Below, piece by piece: positions 1 to 7,994 of a stretch of DNA of 43,076 nucleotides (position 1 is its first letter; each line of letters starts with the position of its first letter). Source of the DNA: Alphaproteobacteria bacterium (GTDB taxonomy: Bacteria; Pseudomonadota; Alphaproteobacteria; Rhizobiales; Aestuariivirgaceae); the NCBI GenBank assembly GCA_024642465.1, contig JAHEBA010000011.1:10995-54070 (forward strand), in the 5' to 3' direction. Both the position numbers and the translations under genes were made by a program. A model generated the notes under the pieces. It saw nothing but the letters and a program-made list of their open reading frames with translations, did not search any database and was not told where the DNA came from.

Positions 1-507
1 GGAAAGCAGGCTCATGAGGCCCGCTGCTATGGCAGGCATGGCAGCCCACGGACGGTTGTTGAGCGACAGCACCAGTTCGGCAGGGCTGAAGAAGCTACGC
101 ACGACCAGCGCCAGGCACAGGATGACCAGCGGCCAGCGCCCCGCCTCGAAGCCGGGCCCGAACAAGGCGAGAAGGATTGGCCCGCCCGCCAGCGCCGCCA
201 GAGTCAAGGCAACCGCCGCACCGGTCGCTGCTAGGTTGGCATCGCCAAGCCGTTGCCGGAAGGTTGGCTCGTCGCGCCGTGTGTCTGCCTCCATCAGACC
301 CAGCAGCAGCACCATGTGAATGGCCTTCACGCCAAATGCCGCGAGCGCGAACACGCGCGCGCAAACGCCGAACACGGCAAGCTCCGGCTTGTCCATCAGG
401 CCGGCCCGCCCCACACCCGTGCGATGGCTGCCTGCACGAGAAACATCAGCGCGGCCCCGCCAAATCCGGGCGGCGAAAATCATGCCGGACTGGGACAGCC
501 GCGTCAT
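1..507 (-). pseudogene. Remnant of a Wzx/MATE-type polysaccharide flippase, rearranged, runs off the window
   Basis: Read on the minus strand from an ATG at 507, the frame opens MTRLSQSGMIFAARI. A second frame then gives GAALMFLVQAAIARVWG, which is how the first transmembrane helix of Wzx-type flippases usually reads. At about 396 the first frame resumes with MDKPELAVFGVCARVFALAA and then ALFGPGFEAGRWP and VVRSFFSPAELVLSLNNRP, which resemble the middle and C-terminal half of such flippases. The N-terminal 40 residues are therefore joined directly to the later half, with two compensating frame changes (near 465 and 396) and roughly 200 codons missing. The ATG overlaps the TGA of the upstream FemAB-like gene (ATGA, 504-507), suggesting an originally coupled surface-polysaccharide operon. 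The family call is by pattern recognition. An assembly artefact cannot be excluded. Confidence 0.6.
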
Positions 508-1676
508 GGCGACCGCCGCTTCTGATCCGGCCGGGCAAGTCCGTCGCGCCAGTGACCGCCATGGTACCTGAGCTTCTGGACCCCGCCATGCACGGCATGC
601 GCAAGGCCGCCGGCAAGCCGCGCCCGCAATGTATGCGCGCAGTTCATCATCGGTGGCACGGCAGCTACGAAGCCGGCGCTGCCCACCAGCCCCTTCTCGA
701 ACTGGTGTAGCCCGGTGAAGCCATCGGTACCGCCCAGGTCTTACCAGTGCGCCCGCGTGTTGTCGCGCAGCCAGCGGATGATATGCCAATGCATGAAATA
801 ACCCGCACAAAGCGGCAGCGCCTGCGCATTGGTGGCACCGTAAAGATAAACTGCGGTCCGCCCACAGATGAACACCACCGCACCCGCAACCAATCCACCG
901 TCCTTGCGTACGAAGAACAGCCGCGGTCTGGCTTCTGGCACGATTGCGTCCATGAACCAGCCGAGCGTGTCGTACGCGGAATAATCGGCAAATCGCTTGC
1001 GGTCCGACATCGCTTGGTAAAGCGCGTCGAACTCGTCCAGTTGCTCCGGACCGCCTGCCTCGAACTGCAGCCCGTGCCTGAACGACCTGCGCAGATTGTA
1101 TCGCCATTTCTGCTCGAGGCTCTTTATGGCCGCGTCGTCGTCAAGCCGCACGTTGACGAGATAGCGATCGGGGTAACTGAGTTGCGCGCCCGCCCAGAAA
1201 CCAAGCGACTGCAGGTTGCTCGATGCAAAATTTCCCGCAGAAGGTTCGGCGCGCGGCAGAACCGACAGCATCATGCCGCGTTGCGTGGCATAGATCTGCC
1301 TCAGCGCGCCGGCCATCAGCTTGTGGTGCGCCGGCGCATCGTCTGCGGTCTCGTCTTTCAGCAACGGCCCCCATTTGCAGATTGCCACCTGCCCCAGCTT
1401 GATCGGAAGCGGCCGCACCATGACCAGCGCACCACCGGCTGGCCTGCAGTCCAACCGGAATATCCACGGCTCAAGCTCGACGTAAGGCCAGCGCGAACTG
1501 GCGAACGCCGCCAATTGCTCCTGCACGGCGCCATTGCATGTGACAGCGAACCTGTCCCAGTCATCACAGGCGGCAGCCGTCGCCACGATATCCCCATGAC
1601 GCAACGCTTCGTGCCCGGGTTTGGCTGCTGCGTCATCAAGGCCGACGCCCTCCCGCGCTGCTGTTTCAGCAAACAT
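504..1676 (-). pseudogene. FemAB-like GNAT acyltransferase interrupted by an in-frame TAA
   Basis: The gene starts at ATG 1676 and reads 311 codons to a TAA at 743-741. The same frame stays open to a TGA at 506-504, giving 390 residues if the stop is ignored, close to the 383-residue intact paralogue at 19955-21106. Family features include KWRYNLRRSFRHG and the acceptor-site region YLYGATNAQALPLCAGYFM. The stop falls inside a motif that normally reads WYDLGG: the sequence gives HW, stop, DLGGTDGFTGLHQFEKGLVG. A TAC-to-TAA change at a conserved Tyr is the simplest explanation. FemAB/GNAT proteins of this type transfer acyl or aminoacyl groups and often sit in surface-polysaccharide clusters, which fits the flippase remnant downstream. 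The truncated product would lack the C-terminal part of the second GNAT domain. Confidence 0.75.
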
Positions 1677-1903
1677 GATTTCCCCCGTTGGGCGTTTCGC
1701 CCAGGCGCAATGCTGCGCACCCGCTTTCCGTCACCAAATGAAACAACTCAGGGCTGGCAAGGCCGCCACCGCTGCAACCGAAGCAAGTATCGTGCCTTGC
1801 CGGCCCCGCCTGCCCGCAAGACGCCGGCCCCCTGCAATGGACAGCCCGGATCATCTGTGCGAGAAGCTGGCTATCTCGAACACCTACATGACGGAACCGA
1901 CCC

Positions 1904-2857
1904 ATGGCCGATATCCTGCTGGTCAGCAACATGATGCCTCATATCCAGCAAGCCCTTGAGGCACGCCACACCCTGCACCGGCTCTACGAGGCAAGCGACC
2001 CCAAGGCGTTTCTTGCAGGCGTGGCGGACAAGGTGACCGGCATCGCCACCATGGGAAAGGCCGATGCCGCCATGATCGACGCCTTGCCGAACCTGGAGAT
2101 CATTTCGAGCTTCGGCGTGGGCTATGACGGCGTCAACGCGGCCCATGCCGCCAGCCGCAAGGTCATGGTTACGAACACGCCGGACGTCCTCAACGATGAC
2201 GTCGCCAACATGGCAGTCATGATGCTGCTGAACTGCTCGCGCCGCTTCTGCGAATGGGAGCGCTATGCGCGGGCTGGTGAATGGGAAAAGGCCGGCGACC
2301 CGCCGCTCGCCTGCGCCATCAACGGCCGCAAGGTCGGCATTCTAGGCCTCGGCCGCATTGGCCAGGACATCACCCGCAAGCTCCAGGCGTTCGGTTGCCA
2401 GATCGTCTATCACGGCCGCCGCAAGCAGGACGACCAGCCATACCCGTACTTCGACAACCTTGTCGCCATGGCGCGTGACGTGGATTTCCTGATCGCCATC
2501 TGTCCCGGCGGCGAGGCCACTCGTGGCATCGTCAACGCTGAGGTGCTGGCAGCCCTGGGGCCTGAAGGCACCTTCATCAACGTGGCACGCGGGTCGGTTC
2601 ATGACGAAGACGCACTGATCGACGCCCTGGAAACCGGCAAGCTCGGCTATGCAGGGCTCGACGTGTTCGCTGCCGAGCCCAGGATTCCGGAGCGACTTCG
2701 CAAGCTTGACAACGTGGCGCTGCAACCGCACCAGGGTTCGGCGACCGTCGAAACCCGCAAGGCGATGGGAGATCTGGTGGCGAAAAACCTGCTCGCCTGG
2801 TTCGACGCAAAGCCGGCACTGACGCCGGTGCCCGAGTGCGCCCACCTGAACCGGTAG
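1904..2857 (+). CDS. D-isomer-specific 2-hydroxyacid dehydrogenase (glyoxylate/hydroxypyruvate reductase type)
   Basis: This 317-residue NAD(P)-dependent cytosolic oxidoreductase interconverts a 2-oxoacid and a D-2-hydroxyacid. The nucleotide-binding motif is GLGRIGQD at about residue 149, and the catalytic Arg-Glu-His set is visible as NVARGS, FAAEP and QPHQGS. Length and domain order (catalytic, Rossmann, catalytic) match the family. The sequence most resembles the plant-HPR/GhrB-like glyoxylate/hydroxypyruvate reductases, but the substrate cannot be fixed from sequence. It stands alone, 227 bp downstream of the divergently oriented FemAB pseudogene start and 9 bp from the convergent regulator gene stop. 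No strong Shine-Dalgarno is seen before the ATG. The next genes concern malonate, and I see no direct pathway link. Confidence 0.9.
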   Translation: MADILLVSNMMPHIQQALEARHTLHRLYEASDPKAFLAGVADKVTGIATMGKADAAMIDALPNLEIISSFGVGYDGVNAAHAASRKVMVTNTPDVLNDDVANMAVMMLLNCSRRFCEWERYARAGEWEKAGDPPLACAINGRKVGILGLGRIGQDITRKLQAFGCQIVYHGRRKQDDQPYPYFDNLVAMARDVDFLIAICPGGEATRGIVNAEVLAALGPEGTFINVARGSVHDEDALIDALETGKLGYAGLDVFAAEPRIPERLRKLDNVALQPHQGSATVETRKAMGDLVAKNLLAWFDAKPALTPVPECAHLNR

Positions 2858-2866
2858 ACCGCCGCT

Positions 2867-3535
2867 TCAACCCGCCCGGCGGCGTCCGGTTTCGTTGAGG
2901 CTGGACATCAGGTCGAAGAACCGTTCGCCCTGAACGCTGACGTGATCGCGCAGCTCGCGCGCCGCTGCATCGCCATCACCCGCTTCCACGGCCAGGCAAA
3001 TGCGCCGGTGCTCGTCCAGCGATTGCCGGACGCGGCCGCGCACCTGGAGCTGCATGCGCCGGAACGGCTGCAGCCGCTTCTGCAACTGCAATGCCTGCGT
3101 CCGCAAGAACCCGTTGCCGCTGGCTTCGTACAGCACCTGGTGAAAGGCCTCGTTCTCGCGGTAGTAGCCATTGGCGTCGTTGGCAGCCTCGGCCGCCTCA
3201 CACCTGTCGCACGCAGCGCGGAAGCGGTCGAGCTGTTCGTCCGAAATGCGCTTTGATGCAAGCCGCCCGCACATCGCTTCCAGCTCGCCCATCACTTCGA
3301 ACATTTCCACGATCTCGGCGAAACCCGGAACCCGCACGAATGCGCCGCGCCGCGGCTTCATCTCGACCAGGCCGGACGCGGCAAGCTGGTTGAGCGCCTC
3401 GCGCACCGGTGTACGCGACACCCCGAAGCGGTTGCACAGCGTCACCTCGTCAAGCCGTACCCCGTCGCCGAACTCGCCCGTCAAGATGGCCTGCTCGATG
3501 TCTTCACGAATTCTGTCTGCGGTCTTCTGCGCCAT
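2867..3535 (-). CDS. matR: GntR family (FCD/FadR subfamily) regulator of the malonate operon, MatR-like
   Basis: The 222-residue DNA-binding repressor/activator has an N-terminal winged helix (LCNRFGVSRTPVREALNQL, about residues 35-53) and a C-terminal all-helical FCD ligand domain with metal-type residues in ENEAFHQVLYEASGN. I chose ATG 3535 because MAQKTADRIREDIEQAIL is the usual start of the family. An upstream ATG at 3568 would add 11 residues and nearly abut the operator. It is divergent from the TRAP/mat operon, and a perfect palindrome (3584-3593) lies between them. Rhizobial malonate operons are controlled by GntR proteins (MatR, GtrA) that bind TTGTA/TACA-type sites, so autoregulation and control of dctPQM-matAB by malonate or malonyl-CoA is the natural inference. 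The effector is not shown by the sequence. Confidence 0.85.
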   Translation of the reverse strand: MAQKTADRIREDIEQAILTGEFGDGVRLDEVTLCNRFGVSRTPVREALNQLAASGLVEMKPRRGAFVRVPGFAEIVEMFEVMGELEAMCGRLASKRISDEQLDRFRAACDRCEAAEAANDANGYYRENEAFHQVLYEASGNGFLRTQALQLQKRLQPFRRMQLQVRGRVRQSLDEHRRICLAVEAGDGDAAARELRDHVSVQGERFFDLMSSLNETGRRRAG

Positions 3536-3583
3536 GGTGACGTAAAGTCTAGCGGCGGAACCGCGCATTCAACAAGCAGAATG

Positions 3584-3593
3584 TTGTATACAA
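3584..3593. promoter_or_regulatory. Palindromic operator TTGTATACAA for the GntR regulator
   Basis: TTGTATACAA is a perfect 10-bp dyad located between the divergent regulator and transporter genes, directly upstream of a TTGACT element. It matches the TTGTA-TACA pattern reported for MatR-type and other FCD GntR regulators. One site could control both directions. Confidence 0.65.
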
Positions 3594-3598
3594 GAATA

Positions 3599-3626
3599 TT
3601 GACTCCTGTATTTCCACAGCTAGGCT
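3599..3626 (+). promoter_or_regulatory. Candidate sigma70-type promoter for the malonate operon
   Basis: TTGACT (3599-3604) is a 5/6 match to the -35 consensus and is followed after 16 bp by TAGGCT (3621-3626), a weak -10. The palindromic operator ends 5 bp upstream of the -35. The prediction is weak because of the poor -10. Confidence 0.3.
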
Positions 3627-3707
3627 ATTGCCACTGGTGCGTTGCCAGCCCGTTTCAATCACAAAAAGTCCGGCTGCTTTGCCAAGGCCGGACCGGGAGG
3701 TTTCTCG

Positions 3708-4700
3708 ATGAAGAAGACACTCATTGCCCTGCTTGCCGGTGCGGCGCTTGCCGCCACCATGACCACCGCTGCCCTGTCGAAGGAACTGCGCCTGTCGCAC
3801 CAGTGGTCGACCAATGACATTCGCCACAAGGTGGCTCAGATCGTGGCCGACGAAGTGGCTACCGCCAACGTAGACCTGACCATCAAGATCTTCCCCTCCG
3901 GATCGCTTTTCAAGGCGCGCGAACAGTACAAGCCGCTGTCCGGCGGGCAGCTCGACATGACCGTCTACCCGCTGTCCTATGCCGGCGGGCAGCGCCCCGA
4001 ATACAACCTGACCCTGATGCCCGGCCTGGTGAAAAACCATGACCACGCCGCGCGGCTCAACAACTCGCCCTTCATGGAAGAAATCGAGAAGCTGATGGCC
4101 GAAGACGACGTGCGCGTTGTCGTCCACGGCTACCTCGCGGGCGGTTTTGCCGCCAAAGACAAGTGCATCACCAAGCCTGAAGATGTGAAGGGCATGCAGA
4201 CCCGTGCTGCCGGCAAGGCGTTCGAGGAAATGCTGGCAGCCGCCGGCGCCTCCATCGCCTCCATGGCATCTTCCGAAGTCTACTCGGCCATGCAGTCGGG
4301 CGTTTTGAACGCCGTCAACACCTCGTCGTCCTCGTTCGTGTCGTTCCGCCTGTACGAGCAGGTCAAGTGCTACACCCCCGCCGGCGACGTGGCGCTTTGG
4401 TTCATGTACCAGCCGCTGCTGATGAACAAGTCGGTCTATGACGGCCTGACCGATGACCAGAAGAAGGCGCTCGATGCGGCTGCGGCCAAGGCCGAGGCCT
4501 ACTATCTCGAGGAGGCCAAGAAGGAAGATGCGGCATCCGTCGAGGTGTTCGAGAAAGCTGGCGTCGAGATCGCCAAGATGACGCCGGACGAGTTCAAGAT
4601 GTGGCAGGACCTGGCCAAGGAATCTTCCTACAAGAAGTTCCTCGAGAACGCCGGTGAGAACGGCCAGCGCCTGCTCGATCTGGCCCTGTCGGTCGAGTAA
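3708..4700 (+). CDS. dctP: TRAP transporter substrate-binding protein DctP, probably malonate-specific
   Basis: This 330-residue periplasmic solute-binding protein has a cleavable signal peptide (MKKTLIALLAGAALAATMT, likely cut near residue 24). DctP hallmarks include KIFPSGSLFKAREQYKPLSGGQLDM and the later PEDVKGMQTRAAG, where the conserved Arg that clamps the substrate carboxylate lies in the TRAAG segment. A GGGAGG Shine-Dalgarno 7-8 bases upstream fixes the ATG at 3708 rather than an earlier in-frame ATG at 3642. The gene heads dctPQM-matA-matB. Sinorhizobium meliloti has an equivalent TRAP-plus-matAB arrangement for malonate, so malonate is the expected ligand by context. A hairpin with a T-tract directly downstream suggests that this subunit is made in excess over the membrane subunits. 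Confidence 0.92.
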   Translation: MKKTLIALLAGAALAATMTTAALSKELRLSHQWSTNDIRHKVAQIVADEVATANVDLTIKIFPSGSLFKAREQYKPLSGGQLDMTVYPLSYAGGQRPEYNLTLMPGLVKNHDHAARLNNSPFMEEIEKLMAEDDVRVVVHGYLAGGFAAKDKCITKPEDVKGMQTRAAGKAFEEMLAAAGASIASMASSEVYSAMQSGVLNAVNTSSSSFVSFRLYEQVKCYTPAGDVALWFMYQPLLMNKSVYDGLTDDQKKALDAAAAKAEAYYLEEAKKEDAASVEVFEKAGVEIAKMTPDEFKMWQDLAKESSYKKFLENAGENGQRLLDLALSVE

Positions 4701-4711
4701 CACCAGGTCAG

Positions 4712-4749
4712 ACCGGAAGGTCCCCGGCAACGGGCGCCTTCCGGTTTTT
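4712..4749 (+). terminator. Intra-operon terminator/attenuator between dctP and dctQ
   Basis: ACCGGAAGG (4712-4720) pairs perfectly with CCTTCCGGT (4737-4745), and a T-run (4745-4749) follows. This is a classic rho-independent terminator 11 bases after the dctP stop. Partial read-through would lower expression of dctQM-matAB relative to the binding protein. Confidence 0.8.
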
Positions 4750-4782
4750 CACCGCAATCAGCTGCTTTCCGGGGAGCCAACG

Positions 4783-5334
4783 ATGGCCGGACGTCCCACG
4801 TCTCACACCGCCCAGCCGCGCACCGGCATCGTCAAGTTCATTGAATCGCTTTCGACAATCTGCGGCTGGTTCGCAGCCGCCATGATCGTGCTGTCGGTAC
4901 TGATCACCTGCCAGATGATTTTCGTGCGCTATGTGCTCAACCAGTCCACCGTCTGGCAGACAGAAGCGGTTACCTACATGATGATCGCCTCGACGCTGGT
5001 GGGCTTGCCTTATGTGCAAAAGCTGCGCGGTCACGTGAACGTCGATCTGGTACCCCTCATGCTGAGGCGGGGCCCGCGCAAACTGCTGGCCATTGCCGCC
5101 CTTATACTGACCATCGCGATGGTGGCGCTGATCGCCTTTTACGGTTTCGAGTTCTGGCACATCGCCTGGAAGCGCAACTGGAAGTCCGAAACGGTCTGGC
5201 CTGTGAGGTTGTGGATCCCCTATCTCGCCGTCCCTGTGGGCTTCAGCCTGTTTCTGCTGCAATTGCTGGCAGACCTGTATCTGCTCATTACCGGCAAGGA
5301 CAAACCGTTCAACCTGGAAAAGGAGGACCTGTAG
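4783..5334 (+). CDS. dctQ: TRAP transporter small membrane subunit DctQ
   Basis: The 183-residue inner-membrane protein has four predicted helices: about 27-47 (CGWFAAAMIVLSVLITC), 61-80 (VTYMMIASTLVGLPYV), 99-120 (LLAIAALILTIAMVALIAF) and 145-165. The family signature RYVLNQSTVWQTE follows helix 1. The ATG at 4783 is preceded by GGGGAG. DctQ partners with DctM to form the sodium-driven permease for the substrate delivered by DctP. The gene ends with a strong AAGGAGG sequence that serves as the ribosome-binding site of dctM, whose ATG follows the TAG with no gap. Confidence 0.9.
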   Translation: MAGRPTSHTAQPRTGIVKFIESLSTICGWFAAAMIVLSVLITCQMIFVRYVLNQSTVWQTEAVTYMMIASTLVGLPYVQKLRGHVNVDLVPLMLRRGPRKLLAIAALILTIAMVALIAFYGFEFWHIAWKRNWKSETVWPVRLWIPYLAVPVGFSLFLLQLLADLYLLITGKDKPFNLEKEDL

Positions 5335-6657
5335 ATGGATCCGCTCGTCCTCGGCGCACTGGTGGGCTTTGCCACAATTGCACTCCTGTTCTCGGGCATT
5401 TCGGTTGCAATCGGCCTGCTGGTTGTTTCAACGGCGTTCCTGATCATTTTTGACGGCACCCGCTCGCTGCCGCTGTTGCCGGAACTGCTGTTCGGCGACC
5501 TCAACAGTTTTGCGCTGCTGTCCATTCCGATGTTCATCATCATGGGGGCATCGATTGCCTCCACGCGAGCCGGCGCGGACCTCTATGAAGCGATCGACCG
5601 GTGGCTCACCCGGGTTCCGGGCGGGCTTGTCATCTCCAACCTCGGCGCCTGCGCCCTGTTTGCCGCCATGTCCGGATCGTCTCCCGCGACCTGCGCGGCC
5701 ATCGGCAAGATGGGCATCCCGGAAATGCGCAAGCGCGGCTATCCCGACAGCGTCGCCGCAGGCTCCATCGCGGCTGGCGGTACGCTTGGGATCCTGATCC
5801 CGCCGTCAGTAACAATGATCGTCTATGGCATCGCCACCGAAACGTCGATCGGCCGCCTGTTTCTGGCAGGCGTCATTCCCGGCATCATGCTCGTGATGCT
5901 GTTCATGGGCTGGGCGCTGTACGACACGTGGCGCAAGGGCTCGATGGATGCGCTCGCGGGCAGAACCTTCACCTGGGCGCAGCGCATGGAAGTACTGCCG
6001 CGCGTACTGCCGTTCATGGTCATCATATTCGGCGTTCTTTATGCACTTTATGGCGGAGACGGCATTGCAACACCGTCCGAAGTGGCGGCAGTTGGCGCCT
6101 TGTTGTGCATCATCGTCGCCATCCTGATTTACAGGATGTGGAACCTGAAAGACCTTTGGGCCGTGCTACGCGACGCGACGCGCGAAAGCGTGATGATCCT
6201 GTTCATCATCGCCTCCGCCGCCGTGTTCTCCTACATGCTGTCGTCCCTTCAGATCACCCAGTCGGTTGCCGAATGGATAGCCACGCTTGATGTCAACCGC
6301 TGGGTGCTGATGCTGTGCATCAACGTTTTCCTGCTGGTTGCGGGCTTTTTCTTGCCGCCGGTCGCCGTGATCGTCATGTCGGCCCCCATCCTGCTACCGA
6401 TCATCATTGCGGCCGGGTTTGACCCCTACTGGTTCGCCGTCATTCTGACCATCAATATGGAAATCGGCCTGATCACCCCACCGGTGGGTCTCAACCTCTA
6501 CGTGATCAACGGCATCGCGCCCGAGATCTCGTTGCGCACCATCCTTGTCGGATCGATGCCGTTTGTCGGCTGCATGGTGCTCGCAATCATCTTGTTGTGC
6601 CTGTTCCCCGCTCTGGCAACATGGTTGCCGGACCTCATCATGGGTCAAGCGATATGA
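5335..6657 (+). CDS. dctM: TRAP transporter large permease DctM
   Basis: The 440-residue polytopic membrane protein is the transport channel of the tripartite system. It has about 12 hydrophobic segments, the conserved GASIASTRAGADLYEA-like region after the first helices, SGSSPATCAAIGKMGIPEM, and the C-terminal motif ITPPVGLNLYVINGIA, all typical of DctM. Length is normal for the family. It starts directly after the dctQ stop and its own TGA (6655-6657) overlaps the matA ATG (6654), so the transporter and the catabolic enzyme are translationally coupled. That coupling is the strongest evidence that the cargo is malonate or a close dicarboxylate. Confidence 0.93.
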   Translation: MDPLVLGALVGFATIALLFSGISVAIGLLVVSTAFLIIFDGTRSLPLLPELLFGDLNSFALLSIPMFIIMGASIASTRAGADLYEAIDRWLTRVPGGLVISNLGACALFAAMSGSSPATCAAIGKMGIPEMRKRGYPDSVAAGSIAAGGTLGILIPPSVTMIVYGIATETSIGRLFLAGVIPGIMLVMLFMGWALYDTWRKGSMDALAGRTFTWAQRMEVLPRVLPFMVIIFGVLYALYGGDGIATPSEVAAVGALLCIIVAILIYRMWNLKDLWAVLRDATRESVMILFIIASAAVFSYMLSSLQITQSVAEWIATLDVNRWVLMLCINVFLLVAGFFLPPVAVIVMSAPILLPIIIAAGFDPYWFAVILTINMEIGLITPPVGLNLYVINGIAPEISLRTILVGSMPFVGCMVLAIILLCLFPALATWLPDLIMGQAI

Positions 6658-7994
6658 GCCGCATTTCCTACCTGCAGGACCTTCTGTCGAGCCTGTTCGA
6701 GCGGCGCGACGCACAACCGGCAATGCCGGATGCCCGCGATCTGCTTGCGCTCGGCAAGTCAATGCTGACTGACGATGGCGAAGTATCACGGCTACAGACG
6801 GCAGGCGCGCTGCTGGAGAAGTTCAGCCTCGCCAGCCCCGACCAGAAACTCTCCTTCTTCAAGAGCCTCGCCAGCGAGTTCGACATCGATACGGACGAAC
6901 TTGCCAGCCGCACAGCAACCTATGCTGCCGAGCGCAATGCCCAGACCCTCGACCGGCTTCTCGCCGTGGCCGAGCCCCGGCGCCAGGAACTGTTGCGCCG
7001 CCTGAACGCGGTGCCGGGCGGTACCGAAAAGCTGGTGCGCATGCGCGAGGACCTGCTGGCCATACTCCGGCAGGACGACAGCCTTGCCCGCATCGACGTC
7101 GATTTCGAGCACCTGTTCTCGTCCTGGTTCAACCGCGGTTTCCTCGTGCTCAGGCCGATCGACTGGACCACGCCGGCGCACATTCTCGAGAAGATCATCA
7201 AGTACGAGGCCGTGCATGCCATCGACAGCTGGGATGATCTTCGCCGCCGCCTGCAACCACCCGACCGGCGCTGCTTCGCCTTCTTCCACCCGGCCATGCC
7301 GGACGAGCCGCTGATCTTCGTCGAGGTCGCGCTCATGAAGGGCATTCCCGGCTCGATCCAGACCCTGCTGGCCGAGGATCGCACGCCAGCGCGGCCAGAA
7401 CAGGCCGACACCGCCGTCTTCTACTCGATCTCCAACTGCCAGAAAGGTCTGCGCGGCGTCTCGTTCGGCAACTTCCTGATCAAGCAGGTGGCACAGGACC
7501 TCGCCCAAGGCCTGCCCAACATCAAGACCTTCGTCACCCTGTCGCCGGTGCCCGGCTTCATGCCTTGGCTGAAGCAGGCGGCGGCGTCCGACGGCAACGA
7601 GCTGATCGAGCGACTGCACCTGGAAGCCAGCGTGATGACGCCCGAGAATGCGCACGAGGCATCGGAGGAAACCATTGCCGGCCTCAAGGCCCTTGCGGCC
7701 CGCTACTTCATTCAGGAACAGCGCCCGAAGGGCGGCCCGCTCGACCCCGTGGCACGGTTCCACCTTGGCAACGGCGCCAGCCTGAGGGCCATTCACTGGC
7801 TTGGCGACCGTTCCGAGAACGGCATCCGCCAGTCTGCCGGCATGATGGTCAACTACCTGTATGACCTCAAGACCGTGGACGCCAACCACGAAGCCTTCTC
7901 GCACGACGGCAAGGTTATCGCCTCGCGCGACGTGCATGCACTTCTCGATCCCCGCCTTGACGCCCCAGCTGCCCGGAGACAGTCAAATGGCTAA
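6654..7994 (+). CDS. matA: Malonyl-CoA decarboxylase
   Basis: The 446-residue enzyme converts malonyl-CoA to acetyl-CoA and CO2. The N-terminal half is helical (about residues 1-170). The C-terminal half has the GNAT fold of MCDs, with the signature FYSISNCQKGLRGVSFGNFL carrying the active-site Ser region and RFHLGNGASLRAIHWLGD carrying the catalytic His. The ATG at 6654 overlaps the dctM stop as ATGA. An upstream in-frame ATG at 6597 lies inside dctM and is rejected. The last codons overlap the matB start by 8 bp. With MatB it forms the MatA/MatB cycle known from Rhizobium: malonate activated to malonyl-CoA, then decarboxylated. Confidence 0.93.
   Translation: MSRISYLQDLLSSLFERRDAQPAMPDARDLLALGKSMLTDDGEVSRLQTAGALLEKFSLASPDQKLSFFKSLASEFDIDTDELASRTATYAAERNAQTLDRLLAVAEPRRQELLRRLNAVPGGTEKLVRMREDLLAILRQDDSLARIDVDFEHLFSSWFNRGFLVLRPIDWTTPAHILEKIIKYEAVHAIDSWDDLRRRLQPPDRRCFAFFHPAMPDEPLIFVEVALMKGIPGSIQTLLAEDRTPARPEQADTAVFYSISNCQKGLRGVSFGNFLIKQVAQDLAQGLPNIKTFVTLSPVPGFMPWLKQAAASDGNELIERLHLEASVMTPENAHEASEETIAGLKALAARYFIQEQRPKGGPLDPVARFHLGNGASLRAIHWLGDRSENGIRQSAGMMVNYLYDLKTVDANHEAFSHDGKVIASRDVHALLDPRLDAPAARRQSNG

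Noticed and set aside
3549..4730. Long minus-strand ORF of 393 codons opposite dctP
   Set aside because: It is a GC-codon-bias shadow antisense to a clear DctP and has no family similarity.
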